From Liolophura sinensis (Eukaryota; Mollusca; Polyplacophora; Chitonida; Chitonidae): 64,000 bases of DNA. Every line of letters starts with the position of its first letter. The first letter of the stretch is position 1. Position numbers and translations under genes: made by a program. Below the pieces are notes generated by a model. It saw only the letters and a list, made by a program, of their open reading frames with translations, made no database searches and was not told where the DNA came from. Of this stretch, positions 55,914-64,000 are shown piece after piece. The DNA lies in NCBI RefSeq assembly GCF_032854445.1, contig NC_088304.1:22023704-22087703 (forward strand). The letters run 5' to 3'.

Positions 55914-57960
55914 ATGATATCTATAACGGATTCTGAGGAAGTGTGTTCTGTATCCAATTGTTATATATGAAGTTTAGTATTATAAATAACTGATCCAATT
56001 TAATACAGTGTGGCGTCTCGGTCGGTGTTCAATTATTTCCCGCGTGTCTTCTAATCTTGCACACTTACATGTTTAACAATATAATAATAACTTGCTTACG
56101 TATACCTATATATTTCCTTGCTTATTCGTTGGAAATCTAGAACTTCTAGAGCTACATGCGGCAGATGCAGAAACTGAATTTCCTTGTTTCTTCTTGTACA
56201 TTCTTTGTTTGTTTTATTTTCTTCAATAATCTTATACACCTGGCTCGAATATTTTGAATTGTACTTGTAAGAAGGTGATCATGTTTTGTGGGTGGAGGTA
56301 ACAATGCCCGTGTGCCCAGATTAAACCGTCGTTGTCCCAACATACCGACAAAACTCCCACCTTTAACTCGCAGCCCAACCAACGGAAGCTGGGATCGAAC
56401 CTGCGACCTCGTATGCGCCGACGGATGATTTTTCCAGCTTAATAATAGTTTCTTGGGCTTCATATTATGAGAAAAGCATATGTAAAGCATATTATGTATA
56501 TGCATGAGTAAATTAACATTGTATACATAATTACAATCACATTACCCCGAGCTGTCGCTGTTTCAGAGGCTTGTTGACGACAATTCGTGTGGCCGTTCGT
56601 CCAGCCCAACGTTGGATCCCCAATAGCTAACACGTCTCGATATTGTCCGTACGACATGTTAAACCCATTTAACTAGACACGATCGTGATGCATACGCCGT
56701 TAATCGGTAGACCCTTTTGTAAGTTTACCAGATAAAACCAGGAGCACCACTCTGAATAACACAGCACTGCTTATTACTATTCAACCTTTTATTTTGCCGG
56801 AGGTGTATAGTCTGGCTTTATTCTCTATACGTTCATAAATGACGCTAGCTACTTGAGCTAAAAAGCTCTACGATAAAAGCCTTATGGGCTGGCGCAAATG
56901 TAGTATAGTTGCTTTAACTATCAATGTATATACTTGTTTTACAAGGTACCGTTGATTTAACATATCAGACAAAAACATCTTCAACCCGCAGGGCATGTGT
57001 TGTGAAGATCGCTCACTAGGCGAGAAAAACTTAACCATAATGACAACAAAACTGTTTCTACTCGATCGCCCGCTGGCCATTTTACTTTGAATTACTTTCA
57101 AAGTTTTAAACTCCTTTCTAAATAGAAAAAAAAACAGGAATAAACCGAAAGAATCGAATATGGGGCATCCAGTGGTCTCGTAAGAATTTCAGTATAAAAA
57201 TAGATTTATAGGGTTTCCATCCATGTCAGAAAATTAATGACTGGCGTCGTTTAAGTCTATTTCTATAAACATAATCTATAAACTTAGTCTGAAACGACTA
57301 AGGTTAAATTAATTGTTGTTTTTTATAAGTTTTATTCTTGCCAACCTTTCCGGCTTGTGAGTCATGACATTATTGACTGTGTATTAACAACACCTCAAAC
57401 ACTTGGAGTGCATTCCGATAGAGGAGTTTCAAGCCCCCAAATCCCATTGTACCATGTGACTTGTGGAAGATGTTACCCTTCTTTTGATGGCATAAACTGT
57501 CCTGTCACGTGTCTCACCGTGTTCCTGTGGTGAAAATGACACCTCTTTCCTTCAGGAATGAAAGTTTAGCTCCATAATCCACTCCATTATTCGTTTACTC
57601 TAAATTACATTTTCTGATACCTTTCTTCCAGACGCTGATATTAAGTAAATATAAAAAAATAGCTGCCGAACATTTTTGACAGGTCACATGATACAGTAAG
57701 ACTATTTTTTTACCCTTACCCATGAAAGGGTTGGAACTCGAAGCTCCTCTATTCTCACTAATTTGTCTGCAGTTTTAGATCAAATCTGTTAAAATTTATC
57801 TTCTCAGCAATATTGATTTGCATTTTATCTTGAGGAATGGAATCTTTTCCTTGTCCATACCATGAAAACATAGTTTTTTAAACGCATTTAGTACCCTCAA
57901 AATCTATCCAAACCGTTTACGCGTGCATGTAATCTAGTGAGGCCACTTTGGGGGACAGCC
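55914..57960. other. Intergenic sequence
   Basis: No gene was supported. Around 56380-56410 the minus strand reads GCAGGTTCGATCCCAGC, a good tRNA-type B box, so a decayed tRNA-derived SINE may be present. An A box and tail were not found. Confidence 0.4.
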
Positions 57961-58126
57961 TACCTCTCAGCCGTAGGTGGAAAGGACTTCCAGCAACCTG
58001 CGGATGGTCGTGGATTTCTCATGGGCTCTACCGGGTTTCCTCCCACCGTAATGTTGGCCACCGTCGTATAAGTGAAATATTTTTGAGTACCGCGTAAAAC
58101 ACCAATCAAATAAATAAATAAATGAA
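57961..58126 (+). mobile_element. V-type SINE, 5'-truncated
   Basis: AGCAACCTGCGGATGGTCGT.., CTACCGGGTTTCCTCCCACC, ATGTTGGCCACCGTCGTATA and a TAAATAAATAAATG tail match the 58767 copy. The tRNA-like head is missing. Confidence 0.88.
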
Positions 58127-58299
58127 TAAAAATGCCAGCCAGTTAACTCAGCAAATCCTTGTAAGATTACTGGCTGCACTCATCTCCCAATCTGACGACG
58201 ATTTCAGTGACCTGAACTCGGTCTGTAACGGAATGTCTCACTTGACCGAAAGCCTAGGCATTTATGAAGATGTGGGGTCAACAGAGCATAAAATCGTGA

Positions 58300-58395
58300 C
58301 TGAAGTAAGCTGACAAGAGGCCGTACTTCACTGTTTACTTGTGACCATTTGCCTACAATCACATTGTCGCAGCTGCCCTTTGGATTTACCGTACC
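58300..58395. repeat. Diverged array-unit fragment
   Basis: GTAAGCTGACAAGAGGCCGT..CCATTTGCC..AATCACATTGTCGCAGCTGC resembles the array segment AACTTGACAAGAGGTCGAAG..ATTTGCCAGCTGTCACATTG. Confidence 0.65.
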
Positions 58396-58766
58396 GGTCT
58401 TTTATATTAACAGCACAATTTTATCAGGTACTCATAGATGACCATACTCCCACATACCAATCGCATTTTTTCTAACTAACTGACACACACTACTGAAATT
58501 GTCAATGTCACCAGCGAGCAGTTGGAAAACTAGGATAAAAAAATAATATAACTGTCACGTGGTTTTAAACACATATTCCAACGGCAGGTTGTCATTTTTC
58601 ACATATAAGTGGTCTTCAAATTTTATGTGCATTTCGGATAAAGCGGTAGTGACATAATTATAGTCTGGTCTTGGAACCTGAACAGAATAGGCCTTCTAGC
58701 CTCTCCCACGTGGACTATGAGTGTCATTCGAATTTTAACATTTTCTACAAATTTACAATCAACATC
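58396..58766. other. Intergenic sequence
   Basis: No feature recognised before the SINE target duplication at 58755-58766. Confidence 0.45.
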
Positions 58767-59028
58767 GGGGCCTCCGTGACTCAGTTGGTTAGCGCGCTAG
58801 CGCAGCGTAATGACCCAGGAGCCTCTCACCAATGCGGTCGCTGTGAGTTCAAGTCCAGCTCATGCTGGCTTCCTCTCCGGCAGTAAGTGGGAAGGTCTGC
58901 CAGCAACCTGCGGATGGTTGTAGGTTTCCCCCGGGCTCTGCCCGGTTTTTCACCCACCATAATGTTCGCCGCCGTCGTATAAGTGAAATATTCTTGAGTA
59001 CGGCGTAAAACACCAATCAAATAAATAA
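58767..59028 (+). mobile_element. V-type tRNA-derived SINE, full length
   Basis: 262 bp starting GGGGCCTCCGTGACTCAGTT with a tRNA-like head (A box in TGACTCAGTTGGTTAGCGCG, B box GAGTTCAAGTCCA). It has a conserved body and a 3' end GTGAAATATTCTTGAGTACG..CAATCAAATAAATAAA. A perfect 12-bp duplication, ACAATCAACATC, flanks it (58755-58766 and 59029-59040). It resembles the molluscan V-SINE group (RUDI-like); the family name is from memory. Confidence 0.93.
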
Positions 59029-59154
59029 ACAATCAACATCATGAAGAAGAAAGAGTTTAGGTGTATGCAAAAGTATGTACAGAAATGTAAATTAATTAAA
59101 CTGATAAATACAGCTACAAATATGAAAAGCAACAGAAAATGTGTTTCGCTGTGT

Positions 59155-59290
59155 AAACAGTTTTCTCCGCGATGAAAAGGATTATCTCCGCGCAGAAAAT
59201 TTTCGGCCTGTGCTACAAAGGCTTTCACCACGGTGAAAAAAGTTTTCACCGCGGTACAATAACTTCCACCGCGGTAAAAAAAAAAAGCAT
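59155..59290. repeat. Cluster of short CCGCGG-type dyads
   Basis: Five spaced phrases (TTTTCTCCGCGATGAAAAG, ATCTCCGCGCAGAAAA, TTTCACCACGGTGAAAAA, TTTTCACCGCGGTAC, TTCCACCGCGGTAAAA) each centre on a CNCGNGG-like palindrome with A/T-rich flanks, spaced about 25-35 bases. Confidence 0.75.
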
Positions 59291-60495
59291 CTTGGATCAT
59301 AGGTATGTTAGAGGTTAACCCAAGACAGACCTATGGTTTTTCGAACTCTTTGTGTGTCATTCAATCAGAGAAAAGACATACATCAATCAATAAACAATCA
59401 ATAAAATAAAGAAATCAACGAATTAATCAATAAAACTATCAATAAATAACGTCTGTTAAAATTCAAGAAGACCAAACAGCTCTGTAGGCTTTATTATAAA
59501 TTCATCCAGATTTCTGTCGTTGTATTTGTCCTCTTGTATTTGTCTCACAATGTAAAGTTAAAAGTTATAAAGGAGCAACCTTTTACTTGATCATATTCAG
59601 CTCATCACCCTCTAATACATTTTATCGTCCATTTCTCACTAACTAATTCCATTTTATAACTGTCAACCCTGTAAGCTATACATACGGAATAAAACTGTAC
59701 GTACCTGTCTTTGACTGATATTGAGCTTTTTGGATGAAAGAAAGCTAAGACTATTTGATGAATCAAATCCTCAGCTGATTTCTGACCAATTGGAAGACTT
59801 ACCCACAACTTGCCTCGTAAGGAGATTTCAAAGGATGCTAAAGGCGTGAGATAGTTATTAAACCAATGGTCCTACCCAAAACCTTCCAAAGTGAAGCATT
59901 TTGGACTGCAGATGAAAAGTGCTATAAACGAATGTAAAACAGGTCAGCTAATACTTCCCTGTGCCCTCAGGGGTCGGTTTGTACTTCCCTGTGTCCACAA
60001 AAATCTCAACATTCTCTCTTCCGGAGGATCAGTGATTCCAGGGAGGTAACTTGTGAATGACTATGTCAAAAGTCAGTAACAAAGTGACCCAAGATTTAAC
60101 TCCCCCTTGGCTCGCTGGATGCAAAATGAACAAACCGATCAAGTTCTTTATTACCTAAATATATTATTATATTATGTCGTATGAGATTAAAAGCGTCATT
60201 TGGTAGAGCGCACAACAGCGTTAATTCCAGGCATAATGATCGAGAGCCAAGTTTCATCGAATTTAATCTGACGTCACAAAATGTTTCAAACAAACTGTAA
60301 AAATCAATGTTGTGCCTGTCTAAATGCAAACCTCTACTTGTTAACTCGTGATACAGATAAATAACTATGTGTGGATTTTACAGTTTTGTTCAAACCAACC
60401 AAAAGCAACGACCACAATATGATGAATGGCAACTAACCACACATATCATGAAATACTGAAATATGTCATGTTTATATGCTATGGTTTTTACATCG
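59291..60495. other. Intergenic sequence
   Basis: No exon or element supported. AATCAATAAA-type low-complexity repeats lie at about 59380-59450. Confidence 0.45.
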
Positions 60496-60499
60496 CACT

Positions 60500-60668
60500 T
60501 ATACTGTCATCGGGTCAACCAGTATTGTTTACTTGCTCTTACCTCTTAGTGCTTAGCGTCGAGCAAAAATGACCATTTTTAAAGTCTTAGGTATGACGCG
60601 GTCCGGGACTGATCCCAAATCTCTCTACTTCGACGGGGAGGGGGGTGGAGTGCAGTCTGACCGTTAGG
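60500..60668 (-). mobile_element. Old SINE copy, family of 31186-31552
   Basis: GGGTCAACCAGT, GCTTAGCGTCGAGC and AAAGTCTTAGGTATGACGCG..GACTGATCCCAAATCT follow the order of the 31186 SINE in the same orientation with heavy divergence. Confidence 0.65.
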
Positions 60669-60861
60669 CCAGGCAAGAAATCAGAACAATATTTTAACAC
60701 CAGTGACTATGGAAGCCGGACTCTATCATACTTTTCTCCACAACAGGATTAACATGAATGTCGAGCTATCAGTCATATCACCTGATGCCGACCAAATAGT
60801 GTCTATTTGGCTGTCGTACCAGTACTTGACTTCACAAATCTGCCTTCCAAACATACGGAAC

Positions 60862-60975
60862 AATATTCCGTCGGTTTCCCCCGGGCTCTTCCCGATTTCC
60901 TCCCACCATGTTGGCCGCCGTGGTATAAGTGAAATATTCTTGAGTACGGCGTAAAGCATCAATCAAGAAAAAAAA
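60862..60975 (+). mobile_element. V-type SINE, 3' fragment
   Basis: TCGGTTTCCCCCGGGCTCTT, CACCATGTTGGCCGCCGTGG and ATATTCTTGAGTACGGCGTAAA match the 58767 SINE; head missing, A-rich tail. Confidence 0.85.
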
Positions 60976-61276
60976 ATCAAAATCATAGTCACACTCAAGA
61001 CTTTTCCACTTATACGGTTACGACAAGTTTCACGAGTAAAGGAAAACGGAGCGTCCGGTGTAAATCCCTGATCGATATCCTTGGCGTTAGTAATGAACTT
61101 TACCACATGTGATGTACACATACCTGCAAACCATATTCGTGGAAGGCAAATGGTCTTCAACGAACGTCAGAGTGTGGACATGGGCACACGAACATCGTCA
61201 GCAAAACGTTACCAGCACTTACGCTTTTTTACGTTGTCAACTAAACAGCCGAAATTAAACGCTCGAGCTTTTGGAG

Positions 61277-61545
61277 TAATTCCAGACCTGTGACGTCTAA
61301 TAAATTGCAGTTAATATCACCTCATTTTTTAACCTAATTCTACTTAAACCATGGTGCTAGGGAGCGTGCAAATTGATACTTTTATGCATTTACATGAACA
61401 GTTAGAATAAAACCCTGACTGAGGTAAACTGACAAGAGGTCGCGTATCACCAGTTACGTGCGATCATTTGCCAGCTATCATACTGACGTCGCTGTCCTGG
61501 TTTTACTCTCAGCGCTGTACGTCTTATATCATATTTAATGTAATG
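61277..61545. repeat. Diverged interspersed repeat shared with the array unit
   Basis: The first half (GACGTCTAATAAATTGCAGT..AACCATGGTGCTAGGGAGCG) and second half (TACATGAACAGTTAGAATAA..ACTGACAAGAGGTCGC..CTGTCCTGGTTTTACTC) both match array sequence. They are adjacent here, whereas in the array the segment bearing the nested palindrome lies between them. Confidence 0.8.
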
Positions 61546-62271
61546 AAAAGTATGGTGAGACATGCTAGACAAAAATAGCATTTCCACTATACAGGCATGA
61601 TGCTAGCCTGAGAAATGGACAGGTGTTTAAGGAGGTAGAGAACCCCCTGGGAGACCAGTGAAATCAGATGTATTAAGGGTTGGTCAACATAAAGAGCCCG
61701 ACAAACAACTACGTTATACACGGTTTACTCTTCTCTCATGGAAATGATGGCTTGTTTCAAGCTCTAAAATCATCGATACATCAAACACAAATAACTTATA
61801 GAGTTTCTCATTAGAATACACCGTATTTTATGAGTCCGTGAATGAAATTGTGAAGCTCTGTCATGTCGAGTGAGTACTAGAGCCCTAGCCGACTGTGGTT
61901 CTTTGGTGGTTTGTGTTGAATGTTGTCAGCTGGAAACTGATCCCGCGATTATTGACATGCACAATCTACTTTGTTTGCATGATGGTCGAATTTGTACTCA
62001 AAAGCTAAGTAATATATATCGCTCACTCAGATAGGCTCACATGTACATAAACAGATGTACAGTGCTTTGAACATTTAAAGAGCAGAAAGCGTGGTACAAT
62101 TAACAATTCACTGCATCAATTCAAACTGTAGGCGTTGTTCAAATCGCAGAGATAGCGGGAACCCGTTCTACACATCGTGCACAAATTTACACAAGCGTAA
62201 TTGTCATGGTAACATGAAGTGACTGTTGCACCTGTCGCAAAGTTACACACCATTTGCAGAAAAGGGTCCAT
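61546..62271. other. Intergenic sequence
   Basis: No supported gene or element. Confidence 0.45.
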
Positions 62272-62491
62272 GGGTCGATTCCACAAAGCCAGTTTTCACT
62301 TAAGTTAACATTTGAAATATGACATTAGAGCTTATTTTGGAGCCCTGTAACTTAAAAGTTTTGCTCAAATCATCAATATTATAAGTTAAGGCAAATGTGT
62401 AAAAATTTCAAGTTCCATAACGAAAAATCAAGCATTGTGACACCGTTTTAACTTTTGACATTAGTCAGAAATGTCTTTGTGGAATCGGCCT
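62272..62491. mobile_element. MITE-like element, GGTCGATTCCACAAAG termini
   Basis: The left end GGTCGATTCCACAAAG is the inverted complement of the right end CTTTGTGGAATCGGCC with one mismatch. The ~220-bp interior is AT-rich and non-coding. Target duplication is not clear. Confidence 0.8.
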
Positions 62492-63117
62492 TGAGTCATC
62501 TCACGTTAAATGCGCTTTGCATATATACTACATAAATGGCCCGTGTATATCATCATACAGTGGACCTAAAGATCCCATCAACAAAATTGACGTCTTCTAG
62601 GATCGAACTTAGAAGTACTGTCTTCATGTAATATATAGATTACTTTGAGCATATAGTACTTAGTGTCCAGTAAAGTTTATTAGGTCGACTATATGTAGGA
62701 CAGCATGATAAAGTTGGTATAAGTACATCTGTTGATAACATAATCATACACATAATTCATCTAAAGTGAGACGCTTTTATAAAAAAAACGCTTATTCAGC
62801 TTAAAGACGTCTGCGTGGAATATTTCGAAACAGAGCTACACGCACTGATTGATTACTCAAGTGCTTTTTATGACCACGCCGTTTGTGAAACCATTTGGCT
62901 GGATGATCAGTTTGCTATCTTATCTTATCCGCATCCTCGCATTTATCTGACCAGTCTGTGTCCACCCTCTCGAACATCCAGTCAAACGTACACTGCACTG
63001 ACCAGCCGCGATAATGGACACTCTGTGTGCCGCTCCGGCCCAGGAATGTCAGATTTAAATATCTGACGTCCATTCACATCTGTCTGTGTGTTTTATCTTT
63101 CTTAGCTCATATAACAT
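62492..63117. other. Intergenic sequence
   Basis: No supported feature. An 83-codon open frame at 62815-63066 has no recognisable domain or splice context. Confidence 0.45.
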
Positions 63118-63425
63118 GTATAATAATGATATCATTAAAGACGTACAGCATAGAGAGTAAGGCCAAGGCAGGGGCGTCAGGGGGATAGCTGACAATGGTC
63201 ACACGTAACTTGTGAAATACGGCCTCATGTCAATTTTCCTCAGTCAGAGTTTTGTTGTAACTACTCATTTAAATGCATAGATAATAACAATTTACACGCC
63301 CCCTAGCGCCATGGCTTAAGCAGAATTAGGTAAACAAAATATGCAGAGATGTTAATTGCAATTTATTAAACGTCACTAGTCTAGAATTACTGAAAATGCT
63401 GTGTTGTCATCACATTTAATATGAC
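63118..63425. repeat. Second diverged interspersed repeat, opposite orientation
   Basis: The complement of this stretch matches the array segment as the 61277 copy does: CACATTTAATATG-type sequence, AATTATTAAACGTC, GCGCCATGGCTTAAGCAGAA on the plus strand, and AAAGACGTACAGCATAGAG at its left. It is inverted relative to 61277-61545. Confidence 0.78.
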
Positions 63426-63535
63426 TCTCACATCAAAACAATGCAAATGGACTAGGCTTAATCCGGGGAAGCTTAGTCTACCGGCAGAATCCAATTTAAC
63501 ATAACATTAAAACAGTCCGGGATTTCTGCCTTGGA

Positions 63536-63626
63536 TTTAAGTCCGTGCATGGGGCTTAAGTCCGTGCATGGGGCTTAAGTCCGTGCATGGAGATTAAGTC
63601 CTTGCATGGGGATTAAGGATTGCATG
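63536..63626. repeat. Short tandem repeat, 19-bp unit
   Basis: CTTAAGTCCGTGCATGGGG is repeated about five times with changes in the last two copies. Confidence 0.9.
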
Positions 63627-63837
63627 GCTGAACAGTGAAGGCCTTACGCTTGTGTGCTACAAAAATGGGCCCCCACATTTAGCATGAAAAGGTAGCAAGA
63701 ATTTTATTTGATCAACAGAAGATTACGAATGGAAAGGCAAATGCTAGATCCTGGTTACGAACTCTCTGGAGACTGAAAGGTGGCTATGATCACTTATACT
63801 GCTTACAAAGGTTACCACTGCTACTGATTTGACAGTT
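63627..63837. other. Intergenic sequence
   Basis: No feature recognised. Confidence 0.4.
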
Positions 63838-64000
63838 TGATTGGGGTTTAACGTCACTGTCAACATTATTTCGGTCATTCCACATCGTTGTGTCCTTGTA
63901 GCAATACCTATATTCCTGCTGCAGTGAAATGTCATGTCAAAGACACCTGGCACGACGCCTTGCCCGATCTTATACCTACACTGGGAACTCGAGTACTTCT
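63838..64000 (-). mobile_element. SINE-like repeat, cut by window end
   Basis: GATTGGGGTTTAACGTCACTGTCAACATTA..TCGGTCAT resembles the 3' end of the 31186 SINE family (GGGGTTTAACGTCGTACTCAACAATTTTTCAGTCAT) in minus orientation. The body is different, so it is probably a related family. Confidence 0.6.

Noticed and set aside
56380-56410. tRNA gene suggested by GCAGGTTCGATCCCAGC on the minus strand
   Set aside because: No matching A box, acceptor stem or anticodon arm was found. It is at most a remnant of a tRNA-derived SINE.

Overview
This is nuclear DNA of an invertebrate, most probably a marine mollusc and more likely a bivalve. The evidence is intron-bearing genes with GT..AG boundaries, tRNA-derived SINEs of molluscan type, an I/Nimb-like LINE with RNase H, a Penelope-like element and a Gypsy-class LTR element. 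The species call is inference; nothing in the window is bacterial or organellar.

Region 1 (1-32944, tail at 39873-40087) is a head-to-tail array of a unit of about 3.2 kb, present in seven to eight copies that differ by a few percent plus indels. The unit has no long ORF. On the minus strand each unit carries a 142-bp exon-like segment with a splice acceptor, a GTAAGT donor and a PLAT/LH2-like translation. Most units also carry a 94-bp nested palindrome. The array has trapped a Penelope-like element with its GIY-YIG domain upstream of the RT (Naiad-like, 7880-10340), a solo LTR (14062-14828), a complete LTR retrotransposon (20058-26620), a SINE inside one exon copy (31186-31552) and a LINE (32961-39856). 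The LTR retrotransposon has pol order protease-integrase-RT-RNase H, as in Gmr1-type Gypsy elements. The LINE itself contains a separate solo LTR (35564-36583).

Region 2 (40088-44900) is mostly unique sequence with SINE pieces. It also holds a 165-bp imperfect palindrome followed directly by five 41-bp repeats, each of which can fold into a hairpin.

Region 3 (about 44940-54026, plus strand) is the one credible host gene. It has a TATA box, a signal-peptide exon, several small ectodomain exons with compatible phases, a thrombospondin type 1 repeat exon, a single transmembrane exon and a 76-codon cytoplasmic exon ending in TGA. Its second exon enters in phase 1 and leaves in phase 2, as the array exon does, and has a similar beta-strand pattern. 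I therefore infer that the array is a tandem amplification of a piece of a related gene, in opposite orientation.

Region 4 (54027-64000) is intergenic: two MITE-like elements, several SINEs, short tandem repeats and diverged fragments of sequence also found in the array unit. No other gene could be supported there.
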